Below are positions 48,425 through 60,590 of a stretch of 64,000 nt of DNA, piece after piece (the stretch's first letter is position 1; each line of letters opens with the position of its first letter). Origin of the DNA: Elymus sibiricus (Eukaryota > Streptophyta > Magnoliopsida > Poales > Poaceae); the NCBI GenBank assembly GCA_039707655.1, contig CM077671.1, positions 367,624,720-367,688,719 on the forward strand, in the 5' to 3' direction. Made by a program: the position numbers and the translations under genes. A model generated the notes under the pieces. The model was not told the DNA's origin. It saw nothing but the letters and a program-made list of their open reading frames with translations, and ran no database searches.

Positions 48425-50080
48425 TGATACGTCTCCAACATATCTATAATTTTTGCTTGTTCCACGCTGTTATATTATCATTTTTGAATGTTTTACAATC
48501 ATTTTACTACAATTTTATACTATTTTTGAGACTAACCTATTAACCTAGAGCCCAGTGCCAGTTTCTGTTTTTTTCCGTGTTTTTGAGTTTTACAGAAAAG
48601 GAATATCAAACGGAGCCCAAACGGAATAAAAATCTACGGTGATTTTTTATGGACCAGAAGAAGCCCAGGCAGCATTGGAGTTGGGCCAGAAGAGCCACGA
48701 GGCCACCACAAGCCTGGGGGGCGCGCCCCCTGGCTTGTCATCGCCTTGTGGCCCCACTGGACTTGTTTCTGCCGCAAAAAATTCCTATAAATATAGAAAC
48801 CCCCAGAAACAAACCGAGATCGGGAGTTCCGCCGCCGCAAGCTTCCAGAGCCATGAAAAACCAATCGGGAGCCCGTTCCGGCACCCTGCCGGAGGGGGAA
48901 ACCATCACCGGAGGCCATCTTCATCATCTCGGCGGTCTCCATGACGAGGAGGGAGTAGTTCATCCTCGGGGCTGAGGGTATGTACCAGTAGCTATGTGTT
49001 TGATCTCTCTCTCTCTCTCGTGTTCTTGAGATGATGCGATCTTGATGTACCGCGAGCTTTATTAATATAGATGAATCATATGGAGTTTTCCCCTCTCTAT
49101 CTTCTTATGATGAATTGAGTTTTCCCTTTGAAGTTTTCTTATCGGATTGAGTCTTTAAGGATTTGAGAACACTTGATGTATGTCTTGCGATGGGATATCC
49201 GTGGTGACAATGGGATGTTCTATTGATCCACTTGATGTATGTTTTGGTGATCAACTTGCGGGTTCCGTGACCTTGGAAATCTATGCATAGGGGTTGGCAC
49301 ATGTTTTCGTCTTGACTCTCCGGTAGAAACTTTGGGGCACTCTTTGAAGTTCTTTGTGTTGGATTGAACATGATGAATCTGAAATTATGTGATGCATATC
49401 GTATAATCATGCCCATGGGTACTTGTGGTGACATTGGAGTATCTAGGTGACATTAGGGTTTTGGTTGATGTGTATCTTAAGGTGTTATTTTAGTACGAAC
49501 TCTAGGGCTGTTCGTGACACTTATAGGGATAGCTCATAAGATTGATCAGAAAAGATAACTTTGAGGTGGTTTCGTACCCTACAATAATTTCTTCGTTTGT
49601 TCTCCGCTATTTGTGACTTTGGAGTGAACTCTTTGTCGCACGTGAGGGATTTACATATGATTCAACTATGTCAGTATTGTTGAGAGAACTTGCACTAGTG
49701 AAAGTATGAACCCTAGGCTTTGTTTTCAAGCATTGCAATACCGTTTTTGCTCACTTTTGTTACTTGCTACCTTGCTGTTTTTATATTTTCAGATTACAAA
49801 AACATATATCTACCATCCGTATTGCACTTGTATCACCATCTCTTCGCCGAACTAGTGCACCTATACAATTTACCATTGTATTAAGTGTGTTGGGGACACA
49901 AGAGACTCTTTGTTATTTGGTTGCAGGGTTGTTTGAGAGAGACCATCTTCATCCTACGCCTCCCACGGATTGATAAACCTTAGGTCATCCACTTGAGGGA
50001 AATTTGCTACTGTCCTACAAAACTCTGCGCTTGGAGGCCCAACACGAGTCTACAAGAAGAAGGTTGCGTAGTAGACATCA
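48425..50080 (+). repeat. Element Z 5' LTR
   Basis: 1656 bp. A TATAAATATAG box at 48786-48796 could be the promoter. Open frames inside are present in both LTR copies and are not genes. Confidence 0.9.
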
Positions 50081-50205
50081 AGCTCTTTTCTGGCGCCGTT
50101 GCCGGGGAGGTGAGTGCTTGAAGGTATATCTTTAGATCTTGCAATTAAATCTTTTAGTTTCTTGTTTTTCATTAGTTTGGTTTTATAAAAGAAAACTACA
50201 AAAAA

Positions 50206-50982
50206 ATGGAATTGAGGTTGCCTCATATGCTTCATCTTTTTAATGTCTTTCGTGAAAATGATGGAAAGGAAAATTGTGCTCAAGTGTTATAAGAAGAAGT
50301 TATTAAAATGTTTGGCACTAAATCTTTGAGTGATGAGCATGATTGCAATGTTGTTAGTATGAATTCCTTGAATATTCATGATGCTAATGATATGCGAAGC
50401 TACAAGCTTGGGGATGCTATGTTTGATGAAGATGATATGTTTAGTCCCCCAAGTTTTGATGAGCAAATTTATTATGATGAAAGCATGCCTCCTATTTATG
50501 ATGATTATTGTGATGACATGTATGCTATAAAGAATAATGATAACCATGAAACTTGTCATCATGATTTTAATTTTCAATTGGATTATGCTTCACATGATAG
50601 TTATTTTGTTGAGTTTGCTCCCACTACTATTGATGAGAATAAATTTGCTTATGTGAAGAGTAATAAAATTTCTATGCTTGTGGATCATGAAAAGAATGCT
50701 TCATGTGCTGGTTATATTGTGAAATTCCTTCATGATGCTACTGAATATTATTATGAGAGAGGATCTTATGCTTCTACATATTGCAATAATATCAAGTTTG
50801 CTCTCTATGTGTTGAAAGTTTTGAAGTCATGCTTGTTTTGCCTTCCTATGCTAGTTGATTCTTGCTCTCATAAATTATTTGCTCACAAAATCCCTATGCA
50901 TAGGAAGTGGGTTAGACTTAAATGTGCTTGTCATGAGATTCATGATGCTCTTTTGCATGTTTCAATTATTATTCCTATGTGA
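50206..50982 (+). pseudogene. Orphan ORF of element Z with one nonsense codon
   Basis: A frame opens with ATG at 50206, about 100 bp after the primer-binding-like box, meets a single TAA at 50290-50292, and continues in the same frame to TGA at 50980. The part after the stop could restart at the ATG at 50308 (224 codons). It is rich in Asp, His, Tyr and Met, with an acidic N-terminal half. Near the C-terminus it has YYERGSYAS and, about 45 residues later, IPMHRKWVRLK; both patterns recur in the ORF of element Y. No known retroelement domain is recognisable. Whether this is a degenerate gag or a lineage-specific protein cannot be told from sequence alone. Confidence 0.6.
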
Positions 50983-53900
50983 GCATCATTGAAATCATCA
51001 TGCCTAGCTAAAAGGCATTAAAGAACAGCGCTTGTTGGGAGACAACCCAACACTTTTCCTTTCTGTTTTTGTGTGTCCACATGATTAATCTACTGTATAA
51101 TCATGTTTTATAGCTTTTGTTTCAATAAAGTGCCAAGTAAAGCCTTTGGGATAGTGTGGATGATAGTTGACTTGATTCTGTGCAAAAACATAAACTTTTG
51201 CTCTCAGTCCAGGAATGTTGTAAATTCACTGGAACGTGATTTTGATCTGAATTTTTTACACATGATTCATATACAAATTGCCTAGATTTTCCTAAGTTTT
51301 CAGAATTTTTAGAGACAGGGAAGTATGGTTACACTACAGATCTTCACAGACTGTTCTGTTTTTGACAGATTCTGTTTTGCATGCATAGTTTGCTTGTTTT
51401 AGTGTTTCCATAGCTTATATTGAGTGATATAAATTATGGGAATGATAGAATACAGTAGGTATTATGTGAGAACAATTATGAATCTTGTCTTGACAGTACC
51501 TAAGTGAATGATCTTTATTTATTATACTAACCCATCTCACGAAGTTCCGTTAAGTTTTGTGTGATTGAAGTTTTCAAGTTTTGGGTGAGACACTGATATG
51601 AGGAGAATAATGAGTGACAAGAACCTAAGCTTGGGGATGCCCAAGGCACCCCCAAGGCAATATCCAAGGAAGACTCAAGTGCGTAAGCTTGGGGATGCCC
51701 CGGAAGCATCCCCTCTTTCGTCTTCAACACTATCGGTATATCTTACTTAGAGCTATATTTTTATTCGTCACACAATATGTGCTTTGCTTGGATCGTCATT
51801 ATATTTTGTTACTTTCTGTTAGGTGTTATTTATAATCTTGTTTCTCAATAAAAAGTTCCAAGAATTGCCTTTAGGATGCTTGCATTGCATGTTTTGATAG
51901 GGGCTGTGTAAAAACAGAAACTTTGGCTGTAGTGTTTGAATTTTCATATTTTACTGGAACGTGGAAAGTTTCTGAAATTTTTAAACAGTGATGTAATATA
52001 AATTTTATAGCATGTCCTAAATTTTCATAATTTTTTGAGTTACAGAAGTACACTGTTTTCATAAATTGCTACAGACTGTTCTGTTTAGACAGATTGCTGT
52101 CATAGTTTCGTTATCTACTTATCCTATAGTTTCCATAGCCTATATTGGTAGATATAAATTGTGGAAATGATAGTATACAGTACCTAATGTTTGAAAATTA
52201 TTGTGCAACTTGTCTTGGCAGTACATAAAGAGTTGATTTATTATTATGTGTACTAACCTATCTCACGAGTTCTTTTCAAGTTTTGTGTGGAAGATGTTTT
52301 TGAGAATAGGTGAAACCATGATATGAGAGGATTGAACGAGATACAAAAGCTCAAGCTTGGGGATGCCCAAGGCACCCCAATTAAATATTTCAAGAAGTCT
52401 CAAGCATCTAAGCTTGGGGATGCTACGCATCCCACCTCTCTTCCTCAACAATTATAGGTTAGCCTATGTTGAGCCTAAATTTTTATTCGTTCACATGATG
52501 CGTGCTATTCTTGGAGTGCTATTTTTATTTTGCTTGCTGTTTAATAAAATACTTAAGATCTGAAAATATTTACTGAGAGAGAGAGTCCTCACATAGTTAT
52601 TTAATTGTTGGCTACTCATTGATCTTCACTTATATCTTTTGAGAGTGGCTTGTCATTTGCTTATGTGCTTCACTTAAATTTGTTTGAGCTTGCCAAAAAG
52701 CAATGGCAATATATGAAACTAGTCCCAAAGTGATAGATATCCAAGGAGGATATAATAAAAACTTTCATGAAGATCATTGGACAAATTAAACTTGATTCTC
52801 TGTAATAGTTTTGAAACATGATGGTAGTAATATGTGAGTCATGTTAGTGAGTAATTATGCTTAGTAGGAATATTGGTGTTAAGGTTTGTGATTCCCTATG
52901 CATGCACGAAAGTCAATAGTTATGCAATGAAGTTATATCCTACTTGTGGTGCATTATTCGGTGTTAGTTATGACTCAATGCTCACTTATGTGAATTTTCG
53001 TTTCTTGGTTTGGTTGCTTCCCAATCTATTTGCTAGCCTTCATTTGTACTAAGTAGAAATACTACTTGTGCATCCAAAATCCTTAAACCAAGTTTTGCCT
53101 TATGAGTCCACCATACCTACCTACATGCGGTATTTCCATGCCGTTCCAAGTAAATTTGTATGTGCCATCTCTAAATTTTCAAAATAATTTTTCTCTTTTG
53201 TGTGCCCGTACCGCTCATGAAACGGTGGGGAGTATCCAATATTTTTCCATGCTAGGTGTGTTATTCTCACGATATGTGTTGATTCACTATCATTCACGAG
53301 AAAGTGGTTGGTATTCGGGATGCCCAGTTCCATGCTCAAAAATCAAATCAAAATATAATGAAACAAAACTCCCCCAGGATTGTTGTTTGTATGGACGGTA
53401 CCCGTGGATTCGGCTCGCCGTGGAGTGTGATTGATTGGTGGAGGGGGAGTAAAAACTTTACCATTCTGTTTGGGAACCGCCTATAATGTATCTAGCATGG
53501 AAAGTATTGTGAGCTACCCTGTTGTTTTCGTTGACAGGAAAAGCATGCCGCTCAAAATATTGTTCTCTCTCAATTTAAACCTTGAGCTCTGGCACCTCTA
53601 CAAATCCCTACTTCCCTCTGCGAAGGGCCTATCTATTTACTTTATGCAATTTTTATTTTTGCTTTGAGTCTCCATCTTCTCTTATAAGCACCAACTAGGG
53701 GGCACTATGATCGTACTTGAGCATTGGGCATAGCTAATATTTGAGTGTGTTTCATGAATGGATCAATGATTGAGCATGATGGGCTAGGGATAACTTTCTT
53801 TAGTGTTGATATTTTGAAAGACATGGTTGCTTATTGACATGCTTGAGTATTGAAGTCATTATGTTAAAACTAGACTATTGCTTTGAATCATTTACAAGTC

Positions 53901-54025
53901 CAAATGTCCATGCTATACAAAGAAGATAAGAATATGATGAACATGTTAGGCAGCATTCCACATCAAAAATTCTGTTTTTATCATTTACCTACTCGAGGAC
54001 GAGCAGGAATTAAGCTTTGGGATGC
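50983..54025. other. Element Z non-coding interior with repeated polypurine-like boxes
   Basis: No coding domain. AAGCTTGGGGATGC-type boxes occur near 51630, 51687, 52353 and 52410, and at the true 3' end (54012). Segments around 51420-51690 and 52125-52415 are diverged copies of each other (CATAGC-TATATTG, TACAGTA, TACTAACC-ATCTCACGA, then the two boxes), about 700 bp apart. Confidence 0.75.
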
Positions 54026-55690
54026 TGATACGTCTCCAACGTATCTATAATTTTTGCTTGTTCCATGCTGTTATATTATCATTCTTGGATGTTTTACAAT
54101 CATTTTACTACAATTTTATACTATTTTTGGGACTAACCTATTAACCTAGAGCCCAGTGCCAGTTTCTGTTTTTTTCCGTGTTTTTGAGTTTTACAGAAAA
54201 GGAATATCAAACGGAGCCCAAACGGAATAAAAATCTACGGTGATTTTTTATGGACCAGAAGAAGCCCAGGCAGCATTGGAGTTGGGCCAGAAGAGCCACG
54301 AGGCCACCACAAGCCTGGGGGGCGCGCCCCCCCCTAGGGCGCGCCCCCCTCGCTTGTCGTCGCCTCGTGGCCCCGCTGGACTTGTTTCCGCCGCCAAAAA
54401 TTCCTATAAATATAGAAACCCCCAGAAACAAACCGAGATCGGGAGTTCCGCCGCCGCAAGCTTCCAGAGCCACGAAAAACCAATCGGGAGCCCGTTCCGG
54501 CACCCTGCTGGAGGGGGAAACCATCACCGGAGGCCATCTTCATCATCCCGGCGGTCTCCATGACGAGAAGGGAGTAGTTCACCCTCGGGGCTGAGGGTAT
54601 GTACCAGTAGCTATGTGTTTGATCTCTCTCTCGTGTTCTTGAGATGATGCGATCTTGATGTACCGCGAGCTTTATTAATATAGATGAATCATATGGAGTT
54701 TTCCCCTCTCTATCTTGTGATGAATTGAGTTTTCCCTTTGAAGTTTTCTTATCGGATTGAGTCTTTAAGGATTTGAGAACACTTGATGTATGTCTTGCGA
54801 TGGGATATCCGTGGTGACAATGGGATGTTCTATTGATCCACTTGATGTATGTTTTGGTGATCAACTTGCGGGTTCCGTGACCTTGGGAATCTATGCATAG
54901 GGGTTGGCACATGTTTTCGTCTTGACTCTCCGGTAGAAACTTTGGGGCACTCTTTGAAGTTCTTTGTGTTGGATTGAACATGATGAATCTGAAATTATGT
55001 GATGCATATCGTATAATCATGTCCATGGGTACTTGTGGTGACATTGGAGTATCTAGGTGACATTAGGGTTTTGGTTGATGTGTATCTTAAGGTGTTATTT
55101 TAGTACGAACTCTAGGGCTGTTCGTGACACTTATAGGGATAGCTCATAAGATTGATCAGAAAAGATAACTTTGAGGTGGTTTCGTACCCTACAATAATTT
55201 CTTCGTTTGTTCTCCGCTATTTGTGACTTTGGAGTGAACTCTTTGTCGCACGTGAGGGATTTACATATGATTCAACTATGTCAGTATTGTTGAGAGAACT
55301 TGCACTAGTGAAAGTATGAACCCTAGGCCTTGTTTTCAAGCATTGCAATACCGTTTTTGCTCACTTTTGTTACTTGCTACCTTGCTGTTTTTATATTTTC
55401 AGATTACAAAAACCTATATCTACCATCCATATTGCACTTGTATCACCATCTCTTCGCCGAACTAGTGCACCTATACAATTTACCATTGTATTGAGTGTGT
55501 TGGGGACACAAGAGACTCTTTGTTATTTGGTTGCAGGGTTGTTTGAGAGAGACCATCTTCATCCTACGCCTCCCACGGATTGATAAACCTTAGGTCATCC
55601 ACTTGAGGGAAATTTGCTACTGTCCTACAAAACTCTGCGCTTGGAGGCCCAACACGAGTCTACAAGAAGAAGGTTGCGTAGTAGACATCA
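54026..55690 (+). repeat. Element Z 3' LTR
   Basis: 1665 bp, nearly identical to the 5' LTR. Confidence 0.9.
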
Positions 55691-55695
55691 GTTTG

Positions 55696-56430
55696 GTTGC
55701 CCGCATATATCTCAGCCAGGCCCGCGCGGGAAGAAAAAGGACCGTTTGGTTACCTTCATTTACTGTTGGGCCTGCATAGCATGAACATTAAAGCACCTCT
55801 AGGCCTGCATTCCTGGGAACGCTCAAATCGGTCGTTTTTCCTCAGCCAGGCCCGAGCGATGCAACCCTAGGCACGTGGGCGTGGGCGGTTGCACGTGTGG
55901 GTGCGGTCACGAGACGTCGCGTTGTTTCCAGACGCGTCGTCATAAATTACCCTCGCCTCCCCCTCCTCACCGCTCTCTCCCCTCTCCCCACTCACACCGG
56001 CGACGGCGACGGCGGCGGCGACCACCTGAGCTCTACTGCGAATCGATCCAAGACGGCGGCGGCAACCACCGGAGCGTCTGCAGACCTCCACCGGAGTGCA
56101 TCGGCCATGGCGGTAAGACCTCGTCCTCTCTGTACATTCACTACTTTCGACTTGGGCTAGATTCGATTAGAGCACGCGATTGAAGAGTTAGGGACGGGAT
56201 TGAACACATCGGGGGGGAAGGATTGACATCAATCGATTCTGCATCTAGGGCTCATAGGTTATTTTCGATTACATCGGGGCCGGGGATTGGATTGTCTAGC
56301 CGCGGCGACCCTGGAGTCGCGTCGAGCGGCAGGGGGGCATAGTCATCTTCTTTTCTTCCTCATCGGCTTCGTCCTCATCGTCTTTGTCAAGAACGATGGG
56401 TCTTGCACGGTCGCCTGCCGCTGGCACCCT
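55696..56430 (+). promoter_or_regulatory. Promoter and first-exon-like segment, gene unknown
   Basis: 55696-55868 starts GGTTGC, ends GCAACC and repeats CTCAGCCAGGCCCG near each end, so it may be a small MITE. 55900-56106 is CpG-rich with CCTCTCCCC and GGCGACGGCGA tracts typical of a grass 5'UTR. CCATGGCGGTAAGA at 56105-56118 could be a start codon followed at once by a splice donor, with intron-like DNA after it. The element W1 begins at 56431, and no downstream exon was found, so the gene may be disrupted or its exons lie outside the window. Confidence 0.35.
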
Positions 56431-57819
56431 GTGTCGTAGTTTTGTCACGGCATGATGTCCTCGTGAGAGAACTTAGGTGTGAGGCCATCGCAACTAGGTG
56501 GCAGCTTGAGAGGGGTTGGTCGGAATCGAGAGACGCGAGTTTACCCAGGTTCGGCCCCTTCGATGGAGGTAAAAGCCTACGTCCTGCTTTGTGTGTATTG
56601 ATGATGATGATCTCGATTACAAGGGTGCGGAACCGCTACCTCTAGTCTCGAGGGTTTCTAATCTGCCTATCTCTAATGACTTGAACTTCTCCCTCTTGGG
56701 GTGCCTTACCCCTCCTTATATAGGTTGAAGGGGTAGGCTTACATGTAGAGTCCTACTGGGAGTAGGACTAGGACTAGTCTCTCTTGAATCCTAATCCAGG
56801 TCTTGTTTCCTTTGTGAGGAAATCCTTCCTTTCCTTGGGCCTTCTCTGTGAGCCGGCCCTCCAGGCCCGTTCCATGATCCGCCTTCCACGGGGTGCACAC
56901 TGAGCCTTGGGTCTTGTCATCCAGGTTGACCTGGTAAACACAGTGATTTTATAAGCCGCCACATGATGGGCCGGGTCATACTCCTGGTCGGGTCAAACCG
57001 TGGGTAATACCCCCGACATTAGCCCCCAGGTTAGCTTGAATTTATTCACGATAAGCTCCTGAAATAAGAATAACAAATATGTTAAGGGACCGGCTGGCTC
57101 CACTGGCCGGCTTAATTTGATGAAGTGTCTCCTTGAAAATCCGGGTTTCTTCTTCATATTAACGAGCCGTCTTCGCAATCATCTTGCTTGTCAGTGTCCT
57201 TTGAAATAAAATATTGGGAATAAAACACCCATATGTCGTTGATTCGGCCTTCAATGCTTTGGCTTGATGGAAATATTGGAGATAAGAAAACCATATGAAG
57301 TTGAGCCGGCTTCCATTGTTTCGGCTTTGATGAAAATATTGGGAATAGAAATTCGTCCGTTGTTAAACCACTTCATAGGACGCGGGGATCTTGCCGGGTC
57401 ATCAATCATAGTGGATGCCAACTTAGGATAAAAACATTGCTGATTTATGGATGTAGAACTTGCCAACTTGTGAAGCTGGGTTGCTTATATAGACTCTGCC
57501 GGGTCATGAGCTTTGATAATGCCGGGTCATGATTGTTGGTGACGCCAGGTCAAACAACTGTACTCCAATTGACTTGATAAAATTATTGGGAATAAAGAAA
57601 TCCGTTGTGATGTTGAGCCGGTCTTCTTGGCACATTTCTATGAATAACTTGGAGAAAATGATCTTTGCAAACCTTCATCAAGAAATGAGACTAGTCTCGG
57701 TCACAATTGACAGCTTGAAAGTGTTCTTCAATTTTTTGATATATCCATATTACCTATAGCCCCCAAGCTCCAAGTTTATCAGTTCATGATGACTTGGTGA
57801 TTTGCAATAATATCTTTGA

Positions 57820-58350
57820 CTGTGTAGCCCCCAAGTGTGGGGTTGTCTTGCCTGCAGCAGCCTCGAACTTGTAATTGTCTTATACTTATAAAACTTCAGC
57901 TAGTGTAGCCCTCAAGGGCCGGGTTGTTTTGCCTGCAACAACCCGGGACTTGAACTTAATTTTGAATGTTGTAGACATCTTTGAGAAATCCGGTTTGTCC
58001 ATCTGAGTCGCCAGTTACAAGCTGAATTTCTTGTTTTTTCACATATGTTGCACCCAAGGGCCGGCTCATTAGTATGTGCTGGGCCGGGTCTTTAATTTGG
58101 ACCTTATAATCTGTTTAAATAGCTGAATATTGTAGCCCCTAAGTGCCAGGTCGCATGACTACTGCGACTTGGGACTTTTAGAAAATTTGATCTAAGTAGT
58201 GTAGCCCCTAAGTGCCGGGTCGTTTGCCTGCAGCGACTCGGGACTTATATGCACTTCTCCTTTGAAAAGAAAAAACATCATATGATGTAGCCCCCAAGTG
58301 CCGTGTCGTATGCCTGCAGCGACTTGGGACTATGTGAGAATAATATAACC
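57820..58350. repeat. Hairpin-forming sub-repeats of W copy 1
   Basis: Units near 57825, 57905, 58135, 58202 and 58285 share GTAGCCCCNAAGTGCCGGGT followed by CG, a TGCCTGCAG loop and CGACTCGGGACTT. The arms AAGTGCCGGGTCG and CGACTCGGGACTT can pair at 11 of 13 positions. Confidence 0.8.
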
Positions 58351-59989
58351 CATCATAATCTGATATTAATCTGATTTGAATGAATCCTTGACCGTGGTTG
58401 TAACCCGGTATTTTATCGAATATCCTGCAATAATGCCTTTGTGCTTGAAATGAAATCTCTGCCCGTGGTTGCGGTGCAACCCGGCAAATATATATTCGAG
58501 AAATCCATAAGTGTTGTAGTTTACTACAGAGCACAAATTGGAAAAATCCAAGAGCCGGTTAATTAGATGACCCAACATTCTATGTGATAGGGCGGCTCTT
58601 CGAGAATAGTTATTTCTTCCGAGCTGGCTTGAAAAACCCGAATCATTTAATACTGGTTATGATGAACCATGATGAAGATCCAGCCATTTTGGCTATCAAA
58701 AATCTATTTGTTCCTGCAGAGGTTACGATGTAACCCGGTTTGATGACTGGATTTCCGCAATGAATATAGATATGTATGTATGATGAATTGTGCAATGATG
58801 CAATGCAGGATGATGTATGTATATGATAATAATGCCAATTTTCAAGGTGTAACATAAAGACCGGCTTTCGAGGCTCGAGTCTTGCTTCAATGAAGCGGAT
58901 GTGATAACCCATGGTTTATCCTAGCTCTCTGTATGTCGGCTCTCACATGACTCAGCCATTGTTTCAACCTTGATAAGTTCAGGGTCCAGATGGATTGACT
59001 TGTCGAGAGTACACGGGGTCACCTGGTCGGAGTCGCATCAAGCATACAGACAGGTTTAACCATTTTGTGGCGTTGATGAGCCGGATCAAGAGGGTGAGAA
59101 AGCTAAACTCGATGAGTTGGAAGCCCCCAAGTGACCTATGATCATGGAAAAGCTCAGCATAGGATTACAGGAGACAATGCTACTAGTGCAAAACATCTGG
59201 GGTCCAGATAAGCCGGCTTGGTTCCATTGATCATAATATGATAATATGACGATCCAATAAGGCAGGATACCTATGTTTGAGCAGCGCATCATGGCAATTG
59301 GTCCTCTTTGGCAACCTGTAATTTTTTGCCCATAAGGCAGGACACCCGGGACCGGGTTGTCTTCCTTGCAATGACCCGGGATTATTATATTTTTGAGCCC
59401 GGTTGAATCTGCCAAGCCATGTATGTGTAGCCCCCGAGTCTTAAGTTGACTCGAGGAGGCGGCTTGAGAGTCTTCATAGTTGACTGTGGCATAAGCCGGC
59501 ATATAGTTCACGGCTGAACGATGGATTTTATTGAAACTGGAGACGATGTGGCGAGTTGATGATCTTCGTGATGCTCATCGTATGGCCTTGGCACATGTCG
59601 TAGCCAAATTGAGTTTATATGCTTCTTGACCCATGCTTTGTTATTCTCATGTAGTCCGGCTATCCTGGCTCCTCCAGGGCCATTTTCTTTGCCGCTGATT
59701 TTTGAATTGCTGGCTCAATAATGACCGGCTCAAATTGTAGCTTCTCCAGGGATGTTTCCTTCATGACAAGCTCTCCTGTTTCTTTTGATATGTTGAAGTA
59801 CATAGTATCGCTAGAATAGCAAGCCAGTGCATCTATCCATTCGGCAACCCGGCGCAGGTGAAGGCTGATAACAGATATATATTTCTTTCTTGCTCCAATG
59901 TTTGGTGGAGTAAACCGGATCGCGGGGGCGGCGACTTGCGCGCGTGTCCGACGGGCGAACCCTATGGGCGTGCGCAGCCCCGGCGTGTT

Positions 59990-60590
59990 GATGTAGATGC
60001 AGGAGTTGGCCAGTAGCTTGGCGCGGTTGCGGGAGTCGGCCGCGGCATTGTTAAGCCGGTGCAGTCTCGAGAGTCGGCTGTGGCGTTGTAAGCCGGCGCA
60101 GATGTGTGTCCACCATGGCATTGCAAACCGGTGCGCGAGTCGGTCACGGCGTTTGTAAGCCGATGCGGGCGCGCGAGTCGGCCACGACATTGTAAGCTGG
60201 TGTGAATGCATGAGTCGTCCGCGGCATTGTAAATCAGTGCGGACACGAGAGGCGGCCGCGGCGTTGTTGATGTAGACCGGTCCGCGGGGGCGGCGGCTCG
60301 CGCGCATCCGTTGAACGGCTCGAGCGAGCAGACGCGGCACCGGCGTGATGATGTAGACCGCACCGCGGGGACGGCGGCTTGCGCGCGTCTGTTGGGCGGC
60401 TCATACTGGCGGGTGAGCGCGGCCCCGGCGTGTTGATATAGACCGGACCGCGGCGTTGGAAAACGGCGCGGACGCGCGAGTCGGCTGTGCTATGTTGATG
60501 TAGACTGGACCGCACGGGTGGCAGCCCGCATGCGTGTCCGTCAGACAGTGCGGCGTCGACGGACGCTGATGGGAGCTCTGCATTTATGGT
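59990..60590. repeat. Complex GC-rich minisatellite
   Basis: Two unit types alternate. Short units of about 45-60 bp contain GAGTCGGCCGCGGCATTGTAA and GCCGGTGC (six or so copies, 60010-60260, seen here in variant forms). Longer units contain TTGATGTAGACCGGNCCGCG followed by GGGGCGGCGGCT and CGCGCGT (about four copies, 59980-60560). The Arg/Ala-rich open frame on the minus strand at 59660-60340 is a product of this repeat. Confidence 0.75.

Larger units (their letters stand above)
48425..55690 (+). mobile_element. Element Z, complete non-autonomous Gypsy-like LTR element (7.27 kb)
   Basis: LTR 1 is 48425-50080 and LTR 2 is 54026-55690; both begin TGATACGTCTCCAAC and end GTAGACATCA. The exact 5-bp duplication GTTTG flanks the whole element (48420-48424 and 55691-55695). 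A primer-binding-like box TGGCGCCGTTGCCGGGGAGG starts at 50090, and the polypurine-like AAGCTTTGGGATGC lies at 54012-54025. The LTRs differ by only a few bases and short indels (a C-rich insertion near 54325, CT repeats near 49005), so the insertion is young. Only a small ORF is inside; no gag, protease, RT, RNase H or integrase. Confidence 0.92.
56431..60590. mobile_element. Repeat family W, copy 1 (LTR-like head plus hairpin sub-repeats)
   Basis: The first ~588 bp (56431-57018) begin TGTCGTAGTTTTGTCACGGC and end ACCCCCGACA, i.e. TG...CA with a 5-bp inverted end, LTR-like, with a TATATAGG box near 56718. Following DNA starts TTAGCCCCCAGGTTAGC. From about 57820, sub-repeats of the form GTAGCCCCCAAGTGCCGGGT recur. 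The distal part (59990-60590) is a GC-rich minisatellite. No RT, transposase or other domain was seen. A second copy starts at 62247. Whether the head is a true short LTR, or the whole >2 kb is a long LTR of one element spanning both copies, is open. Confidence 0.55.

Noticed and set aside
48634..49434. Open frames of about 100 codons in the Z LTR, also at 54207-55044
   Set aside because: Identical LTR copies; they represent LTR promoter/leader DNA, not host genes.
59660..60340. 226-codon minus-strand frame
   Set aside because: Generated by the minisatellite; periodic Arg/Ser/Ala translation without a domain.
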